This document shows positions 53,414-61,725 of a DNA stretch of 64,000 nt, piece by piece. This DNA is from SpSt-333 sp964371615 (GTDB lineage Bacteria; Bacteroidota; Ignavibacteria; UBA10030; UBA8401). The translations under genes were made by a program, and so were the position numbers. The first letter of the stretch is position 1; each line of letters starts with the position of its first letter. The stretch covers positions 1,240,001 to 1,304,000 of the forward strand of contig CAYJMS010000001.1 of NCBI GenBank assembly GCA_964371615.1. Reading direction: 5' to 3'. The notes beneath the pieces are model-generated. The model saw only the letters and a program-made list of their open reading frames with translations, was not told the DNA's origin and made no database searches.

Positions 53414-54763
53414 TCAGAATTTTGATAGTGATAATTTTTTGATTGCATCGGCGATAAACTGCGGTGTGCGGGATGACGCATTCCTGTTCCGCGCCGCGAC
53501 TTCGCGTGCAAGATCTTCTCCGGTAACATAATTGAGTTCGCGTTCCTGCGGAAATATAGTTGAATAGCGATAAGTGAAAGAATATAAAATGACGCCGTAG
53601 GCAATGACGAATAAAAATGTGGCGACTTCCTCCCAGCTGGGTGTGTAGGAAAGAAAATTATCGAACGGCAATGTCGGCAGTGCAAGTGTTTGTATCGTCA
53701 TCACGAACCTGTTGAGCATTATCCCCGAGCAGACCATCAATCCGGCGCCGAAGAGGAGTTTTCTGTTCTCCCGCAATCGTTTGCTCAGCAGAACGAGAGC
53801 AGGCAGGAGGCCGAGCACCACAATCTCTGTAAAGAGAATCCACGAACCGAAAGATCGGGTGGCGTAGAATTCAAATGCCGGGAATCCTGTTGACGGCGAT
53901 GTGCTGTTGATCCAGATCAGCGTATCGATCGATTTCAGCATGACATAAACAATGAGCATGGTGCCGGAGACTTTGCCGAGAAATTTGTATACATCGGGCT
54001 TTACCAGCCGTTTCTGTGTCACTTTTTCTACCAGCCACGTCGTCAACATTATAAAGCTCGGTCCCGCAGCAGCCGCGGAGATGACAAAGAGGAAAAACGT
54101 CGACGGCCAAATACCAAGTTCCTCGCGGAATGCGAATGGCCGTCCGCGCAGCACGCCGAACAATCCTCCGAGCGAACCTTGATGGAAGAACGACAGGAAT
54201 GTTCCGATCCCCGCCAGCACCGGCATTAATTTATGAAGTTGGAATTCGAACACCAGGAATTTTGGTATCTGCCGCAACTGCCTGTTCTTTAATACGATCG
54301 GAACGTATTCGATCAGCAAGACAATTAAATAGCAGGTGAGACAGAAGGTCACTTCCGTTAACATGGAATGGGTGTTCGGATGCCAGAATGTAAACCATGC
54401 CCGCAACGGTTGCCCGACATCCACCATCAATACCAACACCGCTCCGCTGTAGCAGATCAGTCCGATTACAACAGCGCTGTTGATCACCGCCTTTAATTCC
54501 TTACGGCGTAAAATATACAGGAGGAATCCGGTAAAGAATGCACCGGCACCGAGCGCAATAATCGTGAGGTCGAGGTAGATCCACAGACCGAATGCAAACC
54601 GGTTGTCCATGTTTGTATGGAACAAACCCTCCGCAAGACAAAGATAAATGGCATAGAGTCCAACCGAGAGTAATGCAAACCAGGGGAGAATCCATGCAAT
54701 GAACTTACCAAATGATGTTCGTTGAATGCCTCGTGGCTGCAAGATTTTATCGAAGTTATCCAC
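53414..54763 (-). CDS. NrfD/PsrC-type membrane subunit (QrcD-like)
   Basis: A 449-residue protein with about ten membrane helices, in the NrfD/polysulfide-reductase membrane subunit family, as in QrcD and ActC/ActF. It includes Q-P-L-R-A-W-F-T-F-W-H-P-N-T-H-S, G-S-L-G-G-L-F-G-V-L-R-G-R-P and a C-terminal cytoplasmic extension. In such complexes this subunit exchanges electrons with the quinone pool. Its start overlaps the ferredoxin gene by 8 bases. Confidence 0.88.
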   Translation of the reverse strand: MDNFDKILQPRGIQRTSFGKFIAWILPWFALLSVGLYAIYLCLAEGLFHTNMDNRFAFGLWIYLDLTIIALGAGAFFTGFLLYILRRKELKAVINSAVVIGLICYSGAVLVLMVDVGQPLRAWFTFWHPNTHSMLTEVTFCLTCYLIVLLIEYVPIVLKNRQLRQIPKFLVFEFQLHKLMPVLAGIGTFLSFFHQGSLGGLFGVLRGRPFAFREELGIWPSTFFLFVISAAAAGPSFIMLTTWLVEKVTQKRLVKPDVYKFLGKVSGTMLIVYVMLKSIDTLIWINSTSPSTGFPAFEFYATRSFGSWILFTEIVVLGLLPALVLLSKRLRENRKLLFGAGLMVCSGIMLNRFVMTIQTLALPTLPFDNFLSYTPSWEEVATFLFVIAYGVILYSFTYRYSTIFPQERELNYVTGEDLAREVAARNRNASSRTPQFIADAIKKLSLSKF

Positions 54764-55529
54764 GGAATTCCTCCTGTTGCGAACGAGTCAATGCCTTTTC
54801 CGCCATCGCCTGAACCCATTTCTTTTGTGAGTGGTAATATACTTTCGGTTCCGTTCCGAGCCGTGACAGGAATCTGAACGTTCCCTCGGCTTTTGAAAGG
54901 ATGGCAACACTGCTCGATTCATCGTTCAGATCGCCGAACGTGATGGCGCCGTTCGGGCACGATTCGACGCAGGCGGGAACGTAATCTGCCGGATCGATTT
55001 CGGTCTTGCCGTTGGAGGCGGCTTTTTCCTGCGCGGCGTGCAATCTGCCATGGCAGAAATTGCATTTCTCCACAACTCCGCGCATACGGGGAGAAACATC
55101 GGGATTGAGTTGCTGTTTCATGCCGTCGGTCCATTCCGGATCGCGCCAATTAAAATACCGCGCATGATACGGACAGGCGGTCATGCAATACCGGCAACCG
55201 AGACACCGTTGAGGAATCTGTCCGACAATACCGGTTGTCGGATCGATGTCCACTGCATTTTGCGGACAGACGGTGATGCAGGGTGTTTCATTCTCACATT
55301 GTTGGCACATGATGGGAATAAAGACCGAATCATTCTTCGGGAATTGAGCGTTGTTCGACACTTCGGTGACGTTCATCCATGTGATGCCGTTTCGCTTTGT
55401 CGCAGTGGGGTGAGCGGGAGGGACATTATTCTCGACCGCACACGCCACTGCGCAGGCGCCGCAGCCGTTGCATTTGTCGAGGTCAATCACCATTCCGAAT
55501 TTTGATATCTTTTTAGTTCTGGTTTCCAT
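54756..55529 (-). CDS. Four-cluster ferredoxin subunit (QrcC/PsrB-like)
   Basis: A 257-residue iron-sulfur protein with four cysteine clusters of the DmsB/PsrB/QrcC type: C-N-G-C-G-A-C-A-V-A-C, C-Q-Q-C-E-N-E-T-P-C, C-L-G-C-R-Y-C-M-T-A-C-P-Y-H-A-R-Y-F-N-W, and C-N-F-C plus a downstream C-V-E-S-C-P. It should hold four [4Fe-4S] centres and pass electrons between the molybdopterin-like subunit and the membrane subunit. It starts 3 bases after the preceding gene, consistent with an operon. Confidence 0.92.
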   Translation of the reverse strand: METRTKKISKFGMVIDLDKCNGCGACAVACAVENNVPPAHPTATKRNGITWMNVTEVSNNAQFPKNDSVFIPIMCQQCENETPCITVCPQNAVDIDPTTGIVGQIPQRCLGCRYCMTACPYHARYFNWRDPEWTDGMKQQLNPDVSPRMRGVVEKCNFCHGRLHAAQEKAASNGKTEIDPADYVPACVESCPNGAITFGDLNDESSSVAILSKAEGTFRFLSRLGTEPKVYYHSQKKWVQAMAEKALTRSQQEEFRG

Positions 55530-55532
55530 CGT

Positions 55533-57659
55533 TTATGCTTTCAGAAATTGTGCCGGGGTGGTTCTCCATGTTCCGTCGTTGTGTAATACACACAGGTTCA
55601 TTATCGTTTCGACGGAAGGATGTTGGGAAGTTTGTATTCCATTGCGCATCGGTCCCACAACCGCTTCGATGACACCGGGACGGACTGAGGTGGCAATTTT
55701 CACCATGACTGTCATCGAGCCGGCGGGAGTCGTGAGTGTGACCGGAATTTCCGGCGAAAGACCGTTTTCCTTTGCCGTAACCGGATTAATGAGAATCGTT
55801 CCGTGATCGGCGCGCAATTCCGTTTCCTGAAAAATCTTACTCAGTATCGGAGAAATCTGCGATGCGGAAGTTGCACCACGCCAACCGAACGGAACAAGTT
55901 GAAGTCCATCAATCGGTTGAGTCGTTGTTTGAGCGGATCGGAGTCCGACCGTGAACGATTTCGGTCCGGATACATTTTTCGGATCACCGTACCATACTGC
56001 ACCCTCCTTTAAAGCCATCCAGAAACTTTCTTCATCGGAGATGTCGGAAATCGATTTATGGCTGCGATCAGCATACGTCAACACATTTCCTTTACGATGA
56101 CGGAATATTGCCGCAGCTTTTGCCTTAACAAGATCGTCCGTTGTCGGCACATTCATGGCAACACCCATGTGCTGTGCTAACCGGCGAACGACGTCAATCG
56201 GTTCGATTGTACCTTCCGGCTGTGACAATAACGGTGTTGAGAGTGCGAATGTCGGGAAAACACTGCCGGAAGCCGTGGGGATATCGGACAGTGATTCAAA
56301 GCATGTCGGTCCGGGAATAAGATAATCTGCATGGGCGGCGATGTCGTTCAGCATTGGGGAGAGCGACACGACCATACTCTTTTCCGGATGAAGTTTTTTT
56401 GCGATAATGTGCCACGGAACAGCGTATCCTGATTCAGCTCCGTCAACGATCAATACTTCGACCGATCCGTCGGGAATCTCATTCCAACGGGTGTCGGAAA
56501 TCTGCGATGCATCATAACCGGGCGTATCGATCCGTTCGATGATGCCACCCTGAATGCCGATGCTGCCAACCAGCAGATTCAATGAAGCGATAATCTTTTC
56601 CGCTTCTGCATCGAGTGGTCCGCCACCCGGATCGGAGCCGCTGAATACGATCGTTGATCGTGATCGCAACATTTGACTTGCCAAGTTCCGCACAGTGGCG
56701 GCATCGATTCCTGTTTGTGCAGCGGTCGATTCCGGCGTATATCCTCTGACGGAATTTTTGTATGCAGCAAAATCGGTGATCGTACTTTTCGCACGGCCGA
56801 TGTTCGGATGTTTTTCAAGAAGTACCCCGGCAAGAGTAAGCGCCAATGTTTTTTCCGTACCGGGATTAACAGCGATCCATTGATCAGCCTGCATGGCGGT
56901 GCGGGAATACCGTTGTTCTATCTGAACGATATGCAAACCGGAATGCTTTCGCATTTCGGAAATGGATGCCATTCGTCCGGGTATACCCCAGTTGTCGAGC
57001 ATCGGTGTGCCAAAACTTACGATGAGTTGTGCATGTTCAAAATCGTACCCCAATGGAACCTGATGGCCGTTCATCATTGCATGAAGAGCGGGAATGGTGC
57101 TGTCGGCAACGGCAGGAGACGTAACATAGAGGCCATTGCGAACGAGTCCGGCAAATTGTTGGTAGACTTCAGAAATCGCTCTTCCCGGTTGACGATCGAG
57201 TATGGCTATTGTCCCTTCGGCGTTCGAGCACCGATCGGTGATTTCCGCCATTGCATCGGGCAGCGAAACAGCAGTGATGACACTTGTTTCGGATTTTCCT
57301 GAATATCGGCATGGATGATCAATTCGTAACGGATGATTGGCCATGTGGTGGGCGGCGATACCCAGCGGACACAGGACGTTGTTCTTGACAGGGAGGTTTT
57401 CAGTACTTCCGGTACCGCTAAGGTAATACGGAATCCCTGATACACAATGTGCCTTTACCGCGCACCCAGCGCTGCAAAGAGTACAGTGGGAATAAAGAGT
57501 GGTGATTGGACCTCGCGGAAGCGGCGGGGTCAGCGACCAATTTTGAGTCCATATTGCGGAGTCATCCAGGAGTTTCCATGGCAGTGGCGATAAAAACACT
57601 CCTAGGACTCCACCGCCGGCAAATTTCAGTATATCTCTACGGGTAATTGATTTTGACAT
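55533..57659 (-). CDS. Molybdopterin oxidoreductase-like subunit (QrcB-like)
   Basis: A 708-residue protein with a twin-arginine signal (T-R-R-D-I-L-K-F) and the N-terminal [4Fe-4S] motif Cys59, Cys62, Cys66, Cys97 (C-T-L-C-S-A-G-C ... N-V-L-C-P-L-G). The remainder is a molybdopterin-oxidoreductase fold, ending with a M-R-N-G-I-Q-T-S-type C-terminal domain. It is shorter than most active Mo/W enzymes; QrcB and ActB are relatives that lack the cofactor, and I cannot tell from sequence alone if this one binds it. Exported as a folded complex with the ferredoxin subunit. Confidence 0.85.
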   Translation of the reverse strand: MSKSITRRDILKFAGGGVLGVFLSPLPWKLLDDSAIWTQNWSLTPPLPRGPITTLYSHCTLCSAGCAVKAHCVSGIPYYLSGTGSTENLPVKNNVLCPLGIAAHHMANHPLRIDHPCRYSGKSETSVITAVSLPDAMAEITDRCSNAEGTIAILDRQPGRAISEVYQQFAGLVRNGLYVTSPAVADSTIPALHAMMNGHQVPLGYDFEHAQLIVSFGTPMLDNWGIPGRMASISEMRKHSGLHIVQIEQRYSRTAMQADQWIAVNPGTEKTLALTLAGVLLEKHPNIGRAKSTITDFAAYKNSVRGYTPESTAAQTGIDAATVRNLASQMLRSRSTIVFSGSDPGGGPLDAEAEKIIASLNLLVGSIGIQGGIIERIDTPGYDASQISDTRWNEIPDGSVEVLIVDGAESGYAVPWHIIAKKLHPEKSMVVSLSPMLNDIAAHADYLIPGPTCFESLSDIPTASGSVFPTFALSTPLLSQPEGTIEPIDVVRRLAQHMGVAMNVPTTDDLVKAKAAAIFRHRKGNVLTYADRSHKSISDISDEESFWMALKEGAVWYGDPKNVSGPKSFTVGLRSAQTTTQPIDGLQLVPFGWRGATSASQISPILSKIFQETELRADHGTILINPVTAKENGLSPEIPVTLTTPAGSMTVMVKIATSVRPGVIEAVVGPMRNGIQTSQHPSVETIMNLCVLHNDGTWRTTPAQFLKA

Positions 57660-57752
57660 GACTGTTATTGGATTAGAATATCGATGGTGATTTGTATCTG
57701 TCGTTAAGAAATGGATAACCGGAAGCGTACCGGACTGTTGTGTGCCGCACTG

Positions 57753-58334
57753 CTATTTGTGACATGTGATGCAACCGTCACGCCGTCCATTGTCTCCATG
57801 ACACCGGACGCATTTGTCCATCTTCATTCCGACCCACGATTCGGTCGAAATGCCGGAGATGTTTGCTCCCCAGACATCTCTGCTGTATCCGGAAATTCGG
57901 TTCGCGTAATGAGGACGTAACACATCGGATGACCCGTGTGGACCGTGGCACGATTCACAGGTTATCTTACCCAAAACAACATGCGGCGCATGGGAGAAAT
58001 AGGCGTTGTCCGGCTGCCGTGCATACACACGCCAGGGAATTTCCTTTTTTACAGAAATATATTCATCAACCAACTTTTTTTCGCTCTCCGTTTCGCCTAA
58101 CGGTGCTTCATGACATTCCGCGCATTTTGCAACGGCGGGGATTCCCTGAAATCTGCCGCTCTCTAGAGTGGAATGACAATCCTCGCACGCCATTCCGGCT
58201 TTTTCGCCGGTGTGCGTCAAATGACTGAAGTGCAACGGTTGTTCATCGGCGGAGTACAATGCAATAGGAAAGGCATACCATCCCAGAAATAATCCGAATG
58301 CTATGCCTGCAATAAAAAGGATTTTCGATTTCAT
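57753..58334 (-). CDS. Membrane-anchored multihaem cytochrome c (QrcA-like)
   Basis: A 193-residue protein with an N-terminal membrane anchor (about 4-24) and five C-x-x-C-H haem-c sites: C-E-D-C-H, C-A-E-C-H, C-E-S-C-H, C-V-R-C-H and C-I-T-C-H, with several His residues available as second ligands. Size, anchor and position resemble QrcA, which is described as hexahaem; five motifs are seen here. The start overlaps the stop of the gene before it by 4 bases (ATGA). Ninety-three non-coding bases separate it from the molybdopterin-like gene. Confidence 0.9.
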   Translation of the reverse strand: MKSKILFIAGIAFGLFLGWYAFPIALYSADEQPLHFSHLTHTGEKAGMACEDCHSTLESGRFQGIPAVAKCAECHEAPLGETESEKKLVDEYISVKKEIPWRVYARQPDNAYFSHAPHVVLGKITCESCHGPHGSSDVLRPHYANRISGYSRDVWGANISGISTESWVGMKMDKCVRCHGDNGRRDGCITCHK

Positions 58335-59287
58335 GTGTGTACAGTCCAGACTGCTAAAGGTGAAAAGAATTCATTGAAGAGCCGCAACAGTTCCTCTTTC
58401 ATCAATTGCTGTGCGATTCCGGTCTGAAAATGCCCTCCGTCTGCCATCAAAACTGCTCCCCGCATATCGGGTTGTGCGGAAAGGTTGTGTGCCAGCGTGG
58501 TCATCCGATCCAATTCGCCCTTCATCCACACTGCCGCATCGGCGCCGGAGAGCATCCCGTTTCGGCCGGCCACGCTATTTTTCGTCTTATCGTCCGTTGC
58601 TTCAAAGAGCCAGCCGACAGTATACGGGTCTGAAAAAAGCTTTCCCGGATTGGTGCGTAAATAGGTATTTGCCTTGGTGATGTTGACATGGAACGGAAAT
58701 ACAAATTGCAGATCGGCGCCCCGTACTGAGAATGAGACGGTGGGCCGTTGATATCCCTTTGTTGTTACAAATGTGATGTTATCGACCGAGCCGAGCACTT
58801 TCGCAAGAAATGCATCAACACCGATATGCAGAACACCGTCGTCTCCCACATCCATCCACATGTGATTCGGTGTGTAGAAAAGTTTCGACGGTACCGGAAT
58901 ATCCTCAACCATTTGTGCGTGAACGGCGCTGGAGGAGCCGTTCGTGACTGTCATATCGGAATGTTCCTGTGGTTGTGCGAGTGCAAGATACAAATCACAA
59001 TATTTGTGATTGTCGGTTCCGCAGCGGGAAAGGATCGATTCACTGTACGGAATATACTTTGTCACAGCGGCTGCAGTGCAATATTGAACGAGTGATTCAT
59101 GAAGAAAAGGACAATGATCGATACTCGGATGATCTTCCGTATGCTGTTTTGCCATCGGACAATGGATGTATTCCGGTGATGAGCATCGTTCATTCTCAGG
59201 CTGCTCGGCGAGCCGGACGATCATTTTTCTGTACGCCGAAGCGCGACAGAATTTGACCTGAGCCTCTCGTAAAAACGGACATCGCAT
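58331..59287 (-). CDS. GcvH-like protein with duplicated four-Cys modules
   Basis: A 318-residue soluble protein. Residues 1-100 contain two tandem cysteine modules with matching spacing, Cys3/14/35/43 and Cys59/70/89/97, each starting C-P-F-L-x-E and with Cys then Ala 11-13 residues later; they could bind iron-sulfur or zinc. Residues about 135-215 resemble glycine-cleavage H protein (N-H-M-W-M-D-V-G-D-D-G ... I-G-V-D-A-F-L-A-K-V-L-G), but the lipoyl-lysine position reads S-V-R-G (Arg189), so it probably cannot be lipoylated. A C-terminal L-M-A-D-G-G-H-F motif recurs in two cluster neighbours. Second gene of the operon. Confidence 0.72.
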   Translation of the reverse strand: MRCPFLREAQVKFCRASAYRKMIVRLAEQPENERCSSPEYIHCPMAKQHTEDHPSIDHCPFLHESLVQYCTAAAVTKYIPYSESILSRCGTDNHKYCDLYLALAQPQEHSDMTVTNGSSSAVHAQMVEDIPVPSKLFYTPNHMWMDVGDDGVLHIGVDAFLAKVLGSVDNITFVTTKGYQRPTVSFSVRGADLQFVFPFHVNITKANTYLRTNPGKLFSDPYTVGWLFEATDDKTKNSVAGRNGMLSGADAAVWMKGELDRMTTLAHNLSAQPDMRGAVLMADGGHFQTGIAQQLMKEELLRLFNEFFSPLAVWTVHT

Positions 59288-59317
59288 GGCAATCCTCTCT
59301 CTCTTCTTTGAAGAATG

Positions 59318-59602
59318 TTAATTCTCAGAACGTTGAATATTCTTTTCGTCGTCTTGCGACCGTTGAATAATCTCATGTTCATCGATGCGTTTTCCACCGT
59401 CTGCCATCGTGATGCCAAGATCTGCGAGCATAAAGGAATGATCGTCCTGCAAGTGCGGTACTTTTACGGTGCTGCGGGCTTCTGAAAACACCTCTTTAAT
59501 GATTACCATGCCGACTGCAGCAATGCATATTACAGTGACAACGCCCAGACCAATGTTGGTGATGGTCAGGAACAAAGTTTCGGAATCCATTGATTCAAAC
59601 AT
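59318..59602 (-). CDS. Small single-pass membrane protein, first gene of redox operon
   Basis: A 94-residue protein with AGGAG 8 bases before the ATG, one membrane helix (about 10-38) and a charged tail that contains L-A-D-L-G-I-T-M-A-D-G-G-K, similar to the C-terminal A-D-G-G motifs of the two GcvH-like proteins. It is the first gene after the sigma54-type promoter and 30 bases before the next gene. Likely an accessory or assembly subunit of the complex. Confidence 0.65.
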   Translation of the reverse strand: MFESMDSETLFLTITNIGLGVVTVICIAAVGMVIIKEVFSEARSTVKVPHLQDDHSFMLADLGITMADGGKRIDEHEIIQRSQDDEKNIQRSEN

Positions 59603-59663
59603 GATGTTTCTCCTTTGTATTGTGTGTTGTAATCTTTTGTAAACGTTGGTGTATCATCACGAA

Positions 59664-59680
59664 TTGCAATTTGCATGCCT
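59664..59680 (-). promoter_or_regulatory. Sigma54-type promoter for the redox operon
   Basis: On the minus strand, AGGCATGCAAATTGCAA: GG at 59679-59678 and GC at 59667-59666, exactly 10 bases apart, matching the sigma54 rule and fitting the TGGCACG-N4-TTGCA consensus well. Transcription should start near 59654, about 50 bases before the ATG at 59602. Confidence 0.78.
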
Positions 59681-59777
59681 CGATTTTTTTTAACAGGATA
59701 ACTCATTGAAAACAAACACGATACGGTCAAATTATTACAATATTCGGACTCGATTATCCTATTCTCATGTGTAGGAA

Positions 59778-59800
59778 TTCCCTCCACGAAAAGTAGGGAA
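59778..59800. promoter_or_regulatory. Inverted repeat, candidate activator site
   Basis: TTCCCT (59778-59783) and AGGGAA (59795-59800) form an inverted repeat with an 11-base spacer, and the flanking AATT is also symmetrical. It lies 100-120 bases upstream of the minus-strand promoter and over 200 bases upstream of the plus-strand one, suitable for an NtrC-type enhancer site. The rest of 59603-60063 shows no gene. Confidence 0.45.
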
Positions 59801-60017
59801 ATTCAACACAAAGGATTTTTAGGATATATCTCAATTGATACCGTTTCCATTGAAGATTCGTTGTCTGCTCCGACAATTGTTTTTATGAAGATTTTTTACC
59901 GTTGAATTATTCACCATCCGAAATGAACCGAATGGGGAAATGCGGATTTTCATGATTTGAATTCACTTGATTTGAACAGAAAAGAGCAAATCCGGAAAGG
60001 GCATCCCCGATTTTTTG

Positions 60018-60034
60018 TGGCACGAATGATGCAT
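60018..60034 (+). promoter_or_regulatory. Sigma54-type promoter for the kinase/protease/regulator operon
   Basis: TGGCACGAATGATGCAT with GG at 60019-60020 and GC at 60031-60032, 10 bases between; the -24 box is a perfect TGGCACG. The ATG of the kinase lies about 20 bases beyond the expected start of transcription. Implies the operon is activated by a sigma54 regulator, most simply its own. Confidence 0.78.
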
Positions 60035-60063
60035 TATTCAACAACAGAAAATATCGGGGTCCA

Positions 60064-61725
60064 ATGAAAATCAAACAAATGATTTTAAACTTACCGCCGA
60101 AGAAACTATCACAAAAATTGATTCTTTCTTTCACGGTGATAATGACAGTTGTTGGCATCGTTTCTTCCTACATGCATGTGAAGATTCAAGAGCAACAATT
60201 ACTGGATTCGATGATGCTCGGTGCCGACCAGCTGTCCGGCAGCATTTCGAGTGCAACGTGGCATGCTATGCTGCTCGATCAACGTGAAAGTGCGTATGAA
60301 ACGATGGAAACAATTGCACAAAAGCAAGGGATACGCAGGATTCGTATTTTCAATAAAGAGGGGCGGATCATGTTTTCCACCGTTGACGCAGATACCGGAA
60401 TTGTTGACAAAGATGCGGAAGCCTGTTTCATGTGCCACTCGGCACAACAGCCCCTTGTAAAAGTCGACGTCCCGACACGTGCGCGGGTGTACCGAACGGC
60501 CGACCAACTGCGAACCCTTTCTATGATCACGCCCATCTATAACGAACCATCCTGTACCGATGCATCGTGTCATGCCCATCCGACATCGCAAAGCGTATTA
60601 GGCGTATTGGATGTTTCCATGTCGCTCGATACCGTTGACAACGAAATGGCACAATTGCAGATTCGGGTGGTGGCAATATCGTTCTCCATTGTAATCATCA
60701 TGAGTTTGTTTATCATGTATTTCACGAAGCATTTCATCGACAAACCGATCCAGCAGCTCATCGTCGGCACGCATGCGGTGAGCGAGATGCAACTCGACAA
60801 GTCGATCGTCATCGAATCAAGCGAAGAACTCGGCGAACTTGCACAGTCGTTCGATCAGATGCGTATCCGTCTCCGACAGGCACTCGAGGAAATCAACCAA
60901 TTCACCGAAAGCCTTGAAATGAAGATCCGCGAACGGACCGATCAACTGAAGGTCGCACATCAAAAACTGTTGCATAGCGACCGTCTCTCCTCGTTAGGAC
61001 AACTGTCGGCAAGCGTGGCGCATGAGATCAATAATCCTCTGTCCGGTGTGCTAAATCTTACCATGCTGATGCAGCGAATTATGAAGGAAGGGGGAGTACC
61101 GAAAGAGCGGGTGGAAGAATTCAGGAAATATCTTGCCCAGGTCGTTCACGAAACCGCACGGGTCGGCCGCATTGTTCAAGATTTGCTCGCTTTCTCCCGC
61201 CGATCGAAACCACTTCGTTCCAAGGTGGATATCAATGCCATCGTCCGTTCCACGGTGAACCTCTTGGACCATAAATTGAAACTTCTTGGTGTTCAAATCG
61301 ATCTGCAACTTCAGGCGGATCTTCCGACCGTTCATTCGGACAGTTCGCAAATGCAGCAGGTGGTGGTAAATCTGATTATGAATGCCGCTGAAGCAGCACA
61401 AAATAAACCGGACGGGAAAGTGACGGTAACAACATCTATCGATGAAACGAACCACCAAATGAAGTTTCAGGTGATCGATAACGGCGAAGGGATCAGCGAT
61501 GAGAACCTTTCCAAAATTTTCAGTCCCTTTTTTACTACCAAGGGAGAAGGAAAGGGAGTGGGTCTCGGTCTGGCGGTTGTCTTCGGTATCATCGAAGCAC
61601 ACAAGGGAGATATCGACGTACAAAGCACGATGCATGTCGGAACGACCTTCACCGTAAAACTGCCGTTTGAAGATACCAGTGACAAAGATCGAAAGCCTGA
61701 GGACCAAAAGGGAATAATTGCGTGA
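60064..61725 (+). CDS. Sensor histidine kinase with haem-c-like motifs in its periplasmic domain
   Basis: A 553-residue kinase. Membrane helices at about 18-38 and 200-222 flank an extracytoplasmic domain that contains C-F-M-C-H (121-125, a standard haem-c site) and C-T-D-A-S-C-H (164-170, C-x4-C-H), so it may bind one or two haems and sense redox state or a small ligand. A HAMP domain follows (about 220-275), then HisKA with His320 in S-V-A-H-E-I-N-N-P and an ATPase domain with N-L-I-M-N-A-A-E-A-A, D-N-G-E-G-I and G-V-G-L-G-L. Heads a coupled operon with the protease and regulator, facing the redox operon. Confidence 0.9.
   Translation: MKIKQMILNLPPKKLSQKLILSFTVIMTVVGIVSSYMHVKIQEQQLLDSMMLGADQLSGSISSATWHAMLLDQRESAYETMETIAQKQGIRRIRIFNKEGRIMFSTVDADTGIVDKDAEACFMCHSAQQPLVKVDVPTRARVYRTADQLRTLSMITPIYNEPSCTDASCHAHPTSQSVLGVLDVSMSLDTVDNEMAQLQIRVVAISFSIVIIMSLFIMYFTKHFIDKPIQQLIVGTHAVSEMQLDKSIVIESSEELGELAQSFDQMRIRLRQALEEINQFTESLEMKIRERTDQLKVAHQKLLHSDRLSSLGQLSASVAHEINNPLSGVLNLTMLMQRIMKEGGVPKERVEEFRKYLAQVVHETARVGRIVQDLLAFSRRSKPLRSKVDINAIVRSTVNLLDHKLKLLGVQIDLQLQADLPTVHSDSSQMQQVVVNLIMNAAEAAQNKPDGKVTVTTSIDETNHQMKFQVIDNGEGISDENLSKIFSPFFTTKGEGKGVGLGLAVVFGIIEAHKGDIDVQSTMHVGTTFTVKLPFEDTSDKDRKPEDQKGIIA

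Noticed and set aside
56673..57302. Plus-strand 209-codon frame inside the molybdopterin-like gene
   Set aside because: Cys- and Phe-rich shadow; the minus-strand gene has a TAT signal, an Fe-S motif and operon context.
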